This document shows positions 34,783 to 41,849 of a stretch of 64,000 bases of DNA, piece by piece. The position numbers and the translations under genes were made by a program. Source of the stretch: Granulicella paludicola (GTDB lineage: Bacteria; Acidobacteriota; Terriglobia; Terriglobales; Acidobacteriaceae); NCBI RefSeq assembly GCF_025685545.1, contig NZ_JAGSYC010000024.1, positions 310,001 to 374,000 of the forward strand, in the 5' to 3' direction. Positions within the stretch are counted from its first letter, which is position 1; the number at the start of each line of letters is the position of its first letter. A model generated the notes under the pieces. That model was not told where the DNA came from. It ran no database searches and was given only the letters and a program-made list of their open reading frames with translations.

Positions 34783-35553
34783 CTAGATACCCGTGACGTT
34801 GAAGCCGCAGTCGACGAAGGTGATTTCGCCGGTGATGCCGCTGGCAAGGTCGCTGGAGAGGAAAAGGGCGGTGTTGCCGACCTCGTCCTGCTCGACGTTG
34901 CGGTGAAGTGGGGCGCGCTTGGTGACGGTGTCGAGGATGGTGGCGAAGTCGCCGATGCCGCGTGCGGCGAGCGTGTTGATGGGGCCGGCGGAGATGGCGT
35001 TGACGCGGATCTTCTTGGGGCCGAGCTCGGCGGCGAGGTAGCGGACGGCGGCCTCGAGACCGGCCTTGCAGACGCCCATGATGTTGTAGTTGGGGAAGAC
35101 CTTGTCCGCGCCGTAGTAGGTGAGCGTGAGGATGGAGGAGCCTTCGGGCATCTTGGGCACGGCGACGCGGGCGATGGCGATGAGCGAGTAGACGCTGATG
35201 TCGTTGGCGACGGCGAAGTCGGCGCGCGCGGTGTCGAGCACGGCGTTCTTGATGTTGGGAGCGAAGCCGACGGAGTGGACGAGGGTGTGGATCTCGGGGA
35301 ACTTCGTCTGGATGTGGGCGAAGGCAGCGGAGATGGCGTCGTCGCTGGCCACGTCGCACTCGACGAGCAGGCCAGTGCTGGCCTGGCCGAGGGATTCGAG
35401 CAGCTCTTCCGAGGCCTTCTTGAGGCGGTCGCTCTGGTAGCTGAGCACGAGTGTCGCACCGGCGGCGGCAAGCTTTTCGGCGATGGCGTAGGCGATGCTG
35501 CGCTTGTTGGCGACGCCGAGGATGACGGCGACTTTGCCCTTCATATCAATCAT
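34783..35553 (-). CDS. fabI: Enoyl-[acyl-carrier-protein] reductase (NADH) FabI
   Basis: A 256-residue short-chain dehydrogenase that reduces the trans-2-enoyl-ACP in the last step of each fatty-acid elongation cycle. The FabI form of the nucleotide site is present (GVANKRSIAYAIA). The catalytic region is YYGADKVFPNYNIMGVCKAGLEA, with the Tyr-x6-Lys spacing of this family, and SVGFAPN lies before it. INTLAARGI matches the substrate-loop region. The start at 35553 begins MIDMKGKVAVILG; the longer frame up to 35589 adds 12 unlikely residues. This is the triclosan- and isoniazid-type target family. Confidence 0.95.
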   Translation of the reverse strand: MIDMKGKVAVILGVANKRSIAYAIAEKLAAAGATLVLSYQSDRLKKASEELLESLGQASTGLLVECDVASDDAISAAFAHIQTKFPEIHTLVHSVGFAPNIKNAVLDTARADFAVANDISVYSLIAIARVAVPKMPEGSSILTLTYYGADKVFPNYNIMGVCKAGLEAAVRYLAAELGPKKIRVNAISAGPINTLAARGIGDFATILDTVTKRAPLHRNVEQDEVGNTALFLSSDLASGITGEITFVDCGFNVTGI

Positions 35554-35640
35554 GGTGCGAACTCCTGGGCGATGAACGCCGTTATGCAAACGAGGGTAAG
35601 GATAGCAGTTTTAGCTTAGAGGAGTGACGGTGGAGGGATG

Positions 35641-35690
35641 AATCCTGCGAACCCACGTCCGAGAAGCGGGACATGGGGCACCCGCACCCG
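35641..35690. repeat. Palindromic repeat family 2, copy 1
   Basis: A diverged copy (CCACGTCC, 7 bases, GGGACATGG then GGCACCCGCACCCGG). The arms are 8-9 bp with one mismatch. It sits between fabI and the EVE-domain gene. Confidence 0.75.
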
Positions 35691-35704
35691 GAGTCGCCGC
35701 GCTT

Positions 35705-36103
35705 CTAACCGTGGACGAGCCAGTCGAATTGCTCGTCGGTAAGGGGGACGACGGAAAGCCGGAACTGGCGGAACATGATGGAGCCGTGGAAGACAGCGGC
35801 GTCGCGGATTTCGGCGAGGGGCTTTTCGCGCTTGAGTCGTTTGCCAGCCTTGATCCTGACGAGGGGGGTGGTCATCTTGGAGGGCGGCTCGGGCGGGGCC
35901 AGCTCGACGGAGACGACCTTGGCGAGACCGATGGCGGCCTTGCCTTCGTTCGAGTGATAGATGACGCAGTCTTCGCCCTTTTTCATGTTGCGTAGGGTGA
36001 TGAGCGCCTGGGGGTTCTTGATGCCGTCCCAGATGGTTTCGCCGTCGCGGAGGAGGTCGTCGAAGGAGTACTTTTCGGGTTCGGACTTGAGGAGATAGGG
36101 CAT
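35705..36103 (-). CDS. EVE-domain protein
   Basis: A 132-residue single EVE domain (PUA-like fold), the thymocyte nuclear protein 1 type. It begins MPYLLKSEPEKYSFDDL and has WDGIKNPQALITLRNMKKGEDCVIYHSNEGKA, where the Trp-Asp-Gly and His-Ser pocket residues can bind a modified base, then AAIGLAKVVS and RQFRLSVVPLTDEQFDWLV. EVE domains read modified cytosine or similar in DNA or RNA; the ligand in bacteria is often unknown. No restriction or modification genes adjoin it, so a housekeeping RNA or DNA role is as likely as defence. Confidence 0.9.
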   Translation of the reverse strand: MPYLLKSEPEKYSFDDLLRDGETIWDGIKNPQALITLRNMKKGEDCVIYHSNEGKAAIGLAKVVSVELAPPEPPSKMTTPLVRIKAGKRLKREKPLAEIRDAAVFHGSIMFRQFRLSVVPLTDEQFDWLVHG

Positions 36104-36190
36104 AGGAAGAGTTTAGAGGAGAGAGGAGGGTGGAGAAAGGAGCGCCGGTTGGAAAAAGGCGAAGGTTTGGGCGGGGCTGAGAGCGTCGGG

Positions 36191-36230
36191 GTTCTTCGAC
36201 TTCGGCCTGCGGCCTTCGCTCAGAATGACG
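36191..36230. repeat. Diverged copy of dispersed repeat family 1
   Basis: TTCTTCGACTTCGGCCTGCG then GCCTTCGCTCAGAATGAC, a longer variant with an insertion in the middle. It lies in the gap between the EVE-domain gene and murI. Confidence 0.6.
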
Positions 36231-36279
36231 TGCTTTCGCGATCACGGGCTTTGGCGCTGGCTTCGCTGCCAAGCTGGAC

Positions 36280-37107
36280 TCAGCCGCCGAGGTCGAGGAG
36301 GTGGACGGTGGCGATGGGGCGGCTAAGAAAGAGGCTGCCGAGGCGCTGGAACTTTTCGACGGAGTCGGTGGCGAAGCACTCGAAGGTGGCTGCGGGAGCG
36401 GTGGAGTTTTTGGGAGCGTTGACGACGCGCTCGACCTCGGCGGCGGTGGCTTCGGCGGAGTCGATGACCTCGGCGGTGGAGCCGAGGGAGCAGAGCATGG
36501 CGGTGATCTGCTTGGCAATCAGAGGGTAGTGCGTGCAGCCGAGAAGCACGGCCTGCGGGGTAGCGTCTGCGAGAGCTTCGCTGAGGTAGATGCGGAGGAC
36601 GTCCTGGGTGACGGGGTGATCGATCCAGCCCTCTTCGACCAGCGGCACGAGAAGCGGGCAGGCCTTTTCGGTGGCGTGGAGACCGTGAGCGTCGCAGGCG
36701 TGGGCATAGGCGCGAGATTGCACCGTGGCAGCGGTGGCGAGGACGAGGACGTTGCCGCCGGGGTGCTTCTGCTGCGCGGCCTGCACGACGGGTTCGATGA
36801 CGCCGATGACAGGGATGGAGACGGCGGCGCGAATCTCGGGCAGGGCGAGAGCGGTGGCGGTGTTGCAGGCGATGACGAGGTATTCGGCTCCGCGCTGCTC
36901 GAGGAGGCGGGCGCTTTCGACGGCGTAGCGCGCGATGGTGGCCTGCGACTTTGCGCCGTAGGGTAGACGGGCGGTGTCGCCTACATAGAGATAGTGCGCG
37001 CCGGGGATGCGTGGCAGCAGGGCGCGCAGGACGGTGAGGCCGCCAAAGCCGGAGTCGAAGACGCCGATGACAGGGCCGTGCGCAGAGGGAGTGCCGGGGG
37101 CGGACAT
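36280..37107 (-). CDS. murI: Glutamate racemase
   Basis: Makes D-glutamate for peptidoglycan. The 275-residue protein carries both catalytic Cys regions: IACNTATALALPEI and VLLGCTHYPLI. The N-terminal signature FDSGFGGLTVL and YVGDTARLPYG are complete, as is IPVIGVIEP. It starts 3 bases after the stop of the GerMN-domain gene, so it is the last gene of a minus-strand operon of amidase, GerMN protein and murI, a clear cell-wall theme. Confidence 0.96.
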   Translation of the reverse strand: MSAPGTPSAHGPVIGVFDSGFGGLTVLRALLPRIPGAHYLYVGDTARLPYGAKSQATIARYAVESARLLEQRGAEYLVIACNTATALALPEIRAAVSIPVIGVIEPVVQAAQQKHPGGNVLVLATAATVQSRAYAHACDAHGLHATEKACPLLVPLVEEGWIDHPVTQDVLRIYLSEALADATPQAVLLGCTHYPLIAKQITAMLCSLGSTAEVIDSAEATAAEVERVVNAPKNSTAPAATFECFATDSVEKFQRLGSLFLSRPIATVHLLDLGG

Positions 37108-37110
37108 GGG

Positions 37111-37827
37111 CTAGTGGCTGCCCTCGTCGGTGGCGGGGGTTGCGTCAGACAGATCACGCGCGGGATAGATGCGGGTGAGGTCGGCGTGGCCTGCGAGGGT
37201 CTCGCGGGGCATGCCGTCGACGAGGAAGCGGACCTGTTCGATCTGCGGCAGGTTGGCATGGAGCGTGCCGACGATGGAGAGAAGGGTGAGCGACTCGACT
37301 TCGACGCCGGAGGGATGGCCGTCGGCGAAGCTGCTGCGCAGGTCGACCACAGCGAGCTCTCCGCCGACGGTTTTCGGCTTAAGGGCATTGGGGTCTTTAG
37401 AGCCGACGAGGGTGGTGGCCTTGCGGTCGGGATGCAGGGCGGACGGAGTGTTGGAAGGCTCGTAGCCGACGACGGGCAGCGGAAGGAGGAAGACCTCGTT
37501 CACGGCGGAGTTGGGTGGCAGTGGATGGGCAGAGCCGGGCTGAGCGTACTGGGTGATGAGGTGGTCGATCAGGGCGCGGGCGCGGGAGGTCTCGTCGATG
37601 GGAAGCGCGATATCGCGCTTGCCGGGGTGGAGGCTGCCATCGTTATCGTTGGCGAACTCAAGGGTGACAGATTCGGTGGGGCCGGTGGGGGCGTCGAGGG
37701 GTGTCTGGTCGGCGAGGCGGGAGACGCGGTCGCGGCCACGCTGGCGTTCGACTACGAGCAGCGCGGTCATGCCGACGATGCAGGCGATGAGGCACCAGAA
37801 GACGATGCGCTGATGGCGCTGGATCAT
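37111..37827 (-). CDS. GerMN-domain membrane-anchored protein
   Basis: A 238-residue protein with an N-terminal membrane span (IVFWCLIACIVGMTALLVV) and an extracytoplasmic part with a GerMN domain at about residues 105-235 (AVNEVFLLPL, LAVVDLRSSF, LTLLSIVGTLHANLPQIEQVRFLVDG). In spore formers GerM is tied to peptidoglycan and germination; in other bacteria the domain is envelope-associated. The start at 37827 lies within the upstream amidase gene (4-base ATGA overlap); the longer frame up to 37950 is ruled out by proline-rich chance sequence. Confidence 0.85.
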   Translation of the reverse strand: MIQRHQRIVFWCLIACIVGMTALLVVERQRGRDRVSRLADQTPLDAPTGPTESVTLEFANDNDGSLHPGKRDIALPIDETSRARALIDHLITQYAQPGSAHPLPPNSAVNEVFLLPLPVVGYEPSNTPSALHPDRKATTLVGSKDPNALKPKTVGGELAVVDLRSSFADGHPSGVEVESLTLLSIVGTLHANLPQIEQVRFLVDGMPRETLAGHADLTRIYPARDLSDATPATDEGSH

Positions 37828-38690
37828 GGCTGGGCTCCCGGAATCTGGATGGGGTGCGGCGTCGCTGCGGGGGCCGGAGTGGGGATTGAGGCCGGTTTGG
37901 GCTTGGGGGCCGGAGCGACGCGCGGAGGCGGTTGCACCTGCTTGGACCACTGCTCCAGCGCGGAGGCAATGCCCTGTGCGACACGCTGCTGGTAGCCACT
38001 GTCGCTGACGGAGAGTGCGCTTTCGCTTTCGGGTGCGAGCTCGATGGCGATGGCTGGGCAGGTGAGGGAATCAACGGGGCGGACAGAGGCGCGGCTGAGT
38101 GTGCGCGGAACGCCGGCGAGCTGGAGCGAGTCGCCTAGCTGCTTTTCAAGCTGAGCACTACTGGAGATCCAGGCTGCCTGCGCGGTGGACCACTGCAGTA
38201 GAGGAGCTTCGGCGGAGACGCCGTCGAGTTCGGAGGTGTAGAGGTGAACGCCGTGACCGCTGGCGGCGGCGTGGATCAGCAGGCAAGCGGCGGCGCGGGC
38301 GTGGTTGGCGATCCCAGCGCGGTCGTCGAGGGTCATGCCTGCGCCGGGGGAGCTAGGTTTGATGGCGGCATCGCCGGTGCGGGTCATCACGACGGTGAAG
38401 CCGCGCGCGGTAAGCAGCGTCTGAAGCTTAAGCGCGAGGGCCAGGGTAACGTTTTTTTCCTGCACGGAGTTGCTGCCAGCCTCGCCGATAAGGGCGCCGC
38501 TATCGGTGCCGCCGTGCGAGGCATCGAGGACGATGGTGGTGCGATTCATAACCCCGGGGAGTAGCGTGGTGGCCGCATCTTCGGGGGTGTGGGCGACGAC
38601 GACCGGGTCGGCGGTCTGGGCTCGCGCGGAGGCTGCAAGCAGTAGAGCGCAGGCGAGGGTGAGACGGCCGGAGGTGAATGGAGTGGTCAA
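37824..38690 (-). CDS. N-acetylmuramoyl-L-alanine amidase (AmiC/amidase_3 family)
   Basis: A 288-residue exported zinc amidase that cleaves the amide bond between muramic acid and the peptide in peptidoglycan. The signal peptide ends SARAQT. The catalytic domain begins TIVLDASHGGTDSGA, a variant of the usual DPGHGG, with the zinc His retained; the next zinc Glu follows in VQEKNVTLALALKL. VVMTRTGD is also conserved, and HAAASGHGVHLY supplies the second zinc His region. The end, CPAIAIELAPES, replaces the usual ExGFLSN but keeps a Glu. A Pro-rich C-terminal tail follows. It heads the amidase-GerMN-murI operon. Confidence 0.88.
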   Translation of the reverse strand: MTTPFTSGRLTLACALLLAASARAQTADPVVVAHTPEDAATTLLPGVMNRTTIVLDASHGGTDSGALIGEAGSNSVQEKNVTLALALKLQTLLTARGFTVVMTRTGDAAIKPSSPGAGMTLDDRAGIANHARAAACLLIHAAASGHGVHLYTSELDGVSAEAPLLQWSTAQAAWISSSAQLEKQLGDSLQLAGVPRTLSRASVRPVDSLTCPAIAIELAPESESALSVSDSGYQQRVAQGIASALEQWSKQVQPPPRVAPAPKPKPASIPTPAPAATPHPIQIPGAQP

Positions 38691-38756
38691 GGTCTGTCTA
38701 CCGGTTGATTGTACCGGCTGGGTTGTGGGAGGAGGGTTGGCAGTTGTTGCAGCAAC

Positions 38757-38794
38757 AGAAGCAGGTCCTTCGCCAGCGGCTCAGGATGACAATG
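38757..38794. repeat. Dispersed repeat family 1 copy
   Basis: GCAGGTCCTTCGCCAGCGGC then TCAGGATGACAATGTCT. It lies in the divergent gap between the amidase gene and ruvC, about 50 bases before the ruvC ATG. Confidence 0.8.
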
Positions 38795-38842
38795 TCTGGG
38801 GGAGATGAAAAGGTTCCAGGGTCACGGAGGTAGACTCAACCC

Positions 38843-39346
38843 ATGCGCGTGTTCGGGATCGACTGCGGGACGGAGTTCACCGGCTATGGTGTGGTCGAGG
38901 TGTCGGAGACGACGCGTGGCCAGCGGCTGAACTACCTGTGCGCGGGCGCGGTGAAGCTGAGCAAGAAGGACCGCACGCCGCTGCGGTTGGCGCAGGTGTA
39001 CTCGGAGCTGACGGCGCTGCTGCAGCATTGGCAGCCGGAGGTGGTGGCGATCGAAGAGGTGTTCTTCTCCGCCAATGCGAAGAGCGCGCTGAAGCTGGGA
39101 CAGGTGCGCGGGGTGGCGATGCTGGCCGCGGCGAACTGTGGGCTGCCTGTGGCTGAGTATGCTCCGTTGAGTATCAAGAGCGCAGTGGTGGGCTACGGGC
39201 TGGCGGCGAAGGAGCAGGTGCAGTTTATGGTGGCGCGGCTGCTGGAGCTGGAAGAGGCTCCGAAGCCTGCGGACGCGGCGGACGCGCTGGCGATCGCGAT
39301 CTGCCACATTCATCATGCGCAGACGGAAGCGAATCTGCGGCGGTAG
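38843..39346 (+). CDS. ruvC: Crossover junction endodeoxyribonuclease RuvC
   Basis: The 167-residue Holliday-junction resolvase. The catalytic acidic residues are in order: Asp7 in FGIDCGTEFTGYGVVE, Glu68-69 in VVAIEEVFFSANAKSALKLGQVRGV, and the Asp pair in ADAADALAIAICH. KEQVQFMVARLL is also typical. GGAGG (38826-38830) lies 12 bases before the ATG. ruvA and ruvB are not next to it. Confidence 0.96.
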   Translation: MRVFGIDCGTEFTGYGVVEVSETTRGQRLNYLCAGAVKLSKKDRTPLRLAQVYSELTALLQHWQPEVVAIEEVFFSANAKSALKLGQVRGVAMLAAANCGLPVAEYAPLSIKSAVVGYGLAAKEQVQFMVARLLELEEAPKPADAADALAIAICHIHHAQTEANLRR

Positions 39347-39366
39347 GGAGCGCTAACTCTCTATCT

Positions 39367-39398
39367 TTGTCATCCTGAGCGCAGCGAAGGATCTGCTT
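39367..39398. repeat. Dispersed repeat family 1 copy in inverted orientation
   Basis: TTGTCATCCTGAGCGCAGCG then AAGGATCTGCTT, the reverse complement of the other copies. With the copy at 39496 it forms an inverted pair about 100 bases apart. Confidence 0.8.
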
Positions 39399-39434
39399 TG
39401 GTTAGCTATGGAGTCGCAGTTATGGTGAGTCAAT

Positions 39435-39486
39435 CATTCTGCGAACCCACGTCCCAGAATCGGGACATGGGGCACCCGGAGTCGTG
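39435..39486. repeat. Palindromic repeat family 2, copy 2
   Basis: ATTCTGCGAACCCACGTCCC then AGAATC then GGGACATGGGGCACCC. It lies between the two inverted family 1 copies in the ruvC-rsmA gap. Confidence 0.8.
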
Positions 39487-39495
39487 GTGATCCAC

Positions 39496-39527
39496 AAACA
39501 GGTCCTTCGCTGCGCTCAGGATGACAA
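39496..39527. repeat. Dispersed repeat family 1 copy
   Basis: AAACAGGTCCTTCGCTGCGC then TCAGGATGACAA, ending two bases before the rsmA stop codon. It is almost identical to the copy at 34735. Confidence 0.8.
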
Positions 39528-39529
39528 CG

Positions 39530-40342
39530 TCAAACGGTTTTATTGAGTGACCTGAAGAGCGTTGCCATCTGTTCGAGTGGTACCGCTTCTGAGCGGACCT
39601 GCGGGGCTAGGTCTTGCGGCCAGGCCTCAGCTAGCTGCGTGGGGGTGTAGCCTGCGTTGCGCAGGTTGTTGGAGAGCGTCTTACGCTTCTGCGCGAAGCT
39701 GGCGCGGAGGAACTTGTTGAAGGCTTCGGGTTCGACGCCAAGTTCGGTGAAGCGGGAGGCGAACTCGAGGCGCACCACGGTGGAGTAGACATCAGGCGGT
39801 GGGTTGAAGGCGCTCGGTGGCAGCGTGAAGAGGTTGGTGACCTGTGCGTGCAGCTGGGTGAAGGCGCTCAGTGGGCCGTAGTCGCTGACGCCGGGTGGCG
39901 CGGCGATGCGGTCGGCGACCTCGCGCTGCATCATGACGACAGCACGTGCGAGCAGGCCCTGACGGGCGACGGCGAAGAGGTGCAGCAGGATGTCCGAGGT
40001 GATGTAGTAGGGCAGGTTGCCGACGACGTCGAGGGGGCCAGTTGTGAGTTCTCCGTTGTCCGTTCTCAGTTGCAAGAGGTCGGTCTCGAGGATGTCGGCG
40101 TGGTGGATGGTGACGTGGGGGTCGTTGCGGAAGCGGAAGGTGAGTTCGCGTGCGAGAGCGGGGTCGAACTCGATGCAGTGGAGGCGCGCGCAGCGAGGAG
40201 CCAGGAGACCGGTGATGGCTCCGTGGCCGGGGCCAATCTCGACGACGGTGCGTTGGCTGATGTCGCCGAGGGCGTCGGCGATGCGGAGGCAGGCGTTCTC
40301 GTCGACGAGGAAGTTTTGTCCTAGCTTGGGTTTCTTGCTCAC
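39530..40342 (-). CDS. rsmA: 16S rRNA dimethyladenosine transferase RsmA (KsgA)
   Basis: Dimethylates two adjacent adenines at the 3' end of 16S rRNA. The 270-residue protein has the family start KPKLGQNFLVDENACLRI, the SAM motif VVEIGPGHGAITGLL, the acidic strand end IEFD, ADILETDLL and the catalytic NLPYYIT. FAQKRKTLSNNLR is the C-terminal family signature. The start is a GTG at 40342, just after the stop of the upstream permease gene (40348), because the longer frame reads through that gene out of phase. The short gap implies co-transcription. Confidence 0.95.
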   Translation of the reverse strand: MSKKPKLGQNFLVDENACLRIADALGDISQRTVVEIGPGHGAITGLLAPRCARLHCIEFDPALARELTFRFRNDPHVTIHHADILETDLLQLRTDNGELTTGPLDVVGNLPYYITSDILLHLFAVARQGLLARAVVMMQREVADRIAAPPGVSDYGPLSAFTQLHAQVTNLFTLPPSAFNPPPDVYSTVVRLEFASRFTELGVEPEAFNKFLRASFAQKRKTLSNNLRNAGYTPTQLAEAWPQDLAPQVRSEAVPLEQMATLFRSLNKTV

Positions 40343-40347
40343 AACCT

Positions 40348-41724
40348 CTATTGTGCCTGTTGCCGCTGCTGCCTGCGTTGGAAGAGGTAGTGCACGGGGA
40401 TGCCGCAGAGGATGACGACCGTGCCCAGAGCGGAGTTTCGCGGCTGGTCCATGAAGCTGAAGACGAGCAGTGCTAGAGCAGCGAGAACGAAGAGAGCGGG
40501 GACGACGGGATAGCCGGTGACGCGATAGGGGCGCGGTGTCTCGGGCTCGCGGGCGCGGAAGATGAAGACGCTGGCGGTGGTGAGCGCGTAGAACAGCCAC
40601 TCGGAGAAGATGGCGAGCGAGAAGAGCGCCTGAAATTTGCCGATGGCAAGCAGCAGGAGTGTGCTCAGGACGGCCTGCATGATAAGGCTGGCGTACGGCG
40701 TGTGGAAGCGCGGGTGGATCTTTGCGAGGACCGAAGGGAAGAGGCGATCCTGCGCCGCGGCGAAGGGGACCCGCGCGCCGGAGAGGGAGCTGCCGACGAA
40801 GGTGGCGCAGATGCTGACGGCCATGCCGATGGAGACGAGCGCGGCTCCGGCGTTGCCAGCGACGAGCCGCATCGCGTCGGCTGCGGGGCGTTCGGCGTGG
40901 GCGATGGTCGCGGCGGGGAGGACGTACTGAATGGCCGCGTTGGTGAGCATATAAAGGCCACCGACGATGGCGACTCCGCCGACAAGCGCGAGGGGCATGG
41001 AGCGCTGCGGATCTTTGACTTCGCCTGCCATCTGCGAGACGTCGCTCCAGCCGTCGTAGGCCCACAGCGCGGCGATCAGCGCGACCATGAAGCCTGCGAT
41101 ACCACCACGAGCCCCGGTGAAGCTGGTGGTGAGGTTGTGGAAGCTGCCGTGCTGGAGGCTGGTGAAGCAGAAGCCCGCGATGACGACGATCATCAACACC
41201 TTGAGCCAGGTGAGCGCGGTCTGCACGTTGGCGGAGTCGACCGTGCTGACGATGTTGAGGCCGGTGATGAGCCAGGTCGCGGCGATGGCGAGCACCTGGC
41301 TCCAGAGCAGGTGGGCGACGGCTTCGGTGTGCAGGAAGGCGAAGCTCTGAAATGTGCCGAGTACGCGCATCAGCCCGGCGGCGATGGTCGCGATGGAGGC
41401 GGGCTTGGCGACGGTAGTCCACGTCCAGGTGTAGAGGAAGGCGGTGAGCGGACCGTAGGCGTCGTGCAGGAAGGCGTATTCGCCGCCGACGCGGGGCTTC
41501 ATGGCGGCAAGCTCGGCGTAGCTCATGGCGCCGAAGAGCGAGAGCAGACCGCCGGTGATCCAGACGGCGTAGACCATGCGTGAGGAGCCGACGGCGGCCA
41601 TCATCTCGCGCGGCACCAGGAAGATGCCCGAGCCGATGATGATGCCGACGACGATGGCGAGCGCGTTCGTAGCGCTAAGGACGCGCGGAAGCTCGTGCTT
41701 GATGGGCTGCGAGGGCGAGGTCAT
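40348..41724 (-). CDS. APC-family amino acid permease
   Basis: A 458-residue membrane protein with about 12 spans. The N-terminus carries the APC substrate-binding motif VVGIIIGSGIFLVPREM; later signatures are GALCYAEL-like (GAMSYAELAAMKPRVGGEYAFL), FLYTWTW and ALWAYDGWSDV. The C-terminus ends with a Gln-rich tail. It should be a secondary transporter for amino acids, of the basic/neutral exchanger type. The start at 41724 begins MTSPSQPIKHEL; the frame extending to 42336 is an out-of-phase reading of the next gene. Confidence 0.92.
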   Translation of the reverse strand: MTSPSQPIKHELPRVLSATNALAIVVGIIIGSGIFLVPREMMAAVGSSRMVYAVWITGGLLSLFGAMSYAELAAMKPRVGGEYAFLHDAYGPLTAFLYTWTWTTVAKPASIATIAAGLMRVLGTFQSFAFLHTEAVAHLLWSQVLAIAATWLITGLNIVSTVDSANVQTALTWLKVLMIVVIAGFCFTSLQHGSFHNLTTSFTGARGGIAGFMVALIAALWAYDGWSDVSQMAGEVKDPQRSMPLALVGGVAIVGGLYMLTNAAIQYVLPAATIAHAERPAADAMRLVAGNAGAALVSIGMAVSICATFVGSSLSGARVPFAAAQDRLFPSVLAKIHPRFHTPYASLIMQAVLSTLLLLAIGKFQALFSLAIFSEWLFYALTTASVFIFRAREPETPRPYRVTGYPVVPALFVLAALALLVFSFMDQPRNSALGTVVILCGIPVHYLFQRRQQRQQAQ

Positions 41725-41793
41725 TGCAGCGAGGGTATCAGAGAGGCAGTGAGAAGACAGGAGTGAAGTGCGAACGAGCGTGGCGGGGAAGGG

Positions 41794-41847
41794 GAATTCT
41801 GCAAACCCATGTCCCAGAAGCGGGACATGGGGCACCAGACTTGTGGG
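41794..41847. repeat. Palindromic repeat family 2, copy 3
   Basis: CCCATGTCCC, AGAAGC, GGGACATGGG form a perfect 10-bp inverted repeat, followed by GCACCAGACTTGTGGG. The element ends two bases before the stop of the minus-strand glycosyltransferase gene, so it lies in that gene's 3' region and could act as a transcript end structure. Confidence 0.85.
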
Positions 41848-41849
41848 AG

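Noticed and set aside
40343-41422. N-terminal extension of rsmA in the same frame
   Set aside because: The added sequence is an out-of-phase reading of the permease gene; the GTG at 40342 begins the conserved RsmA N-terminus.
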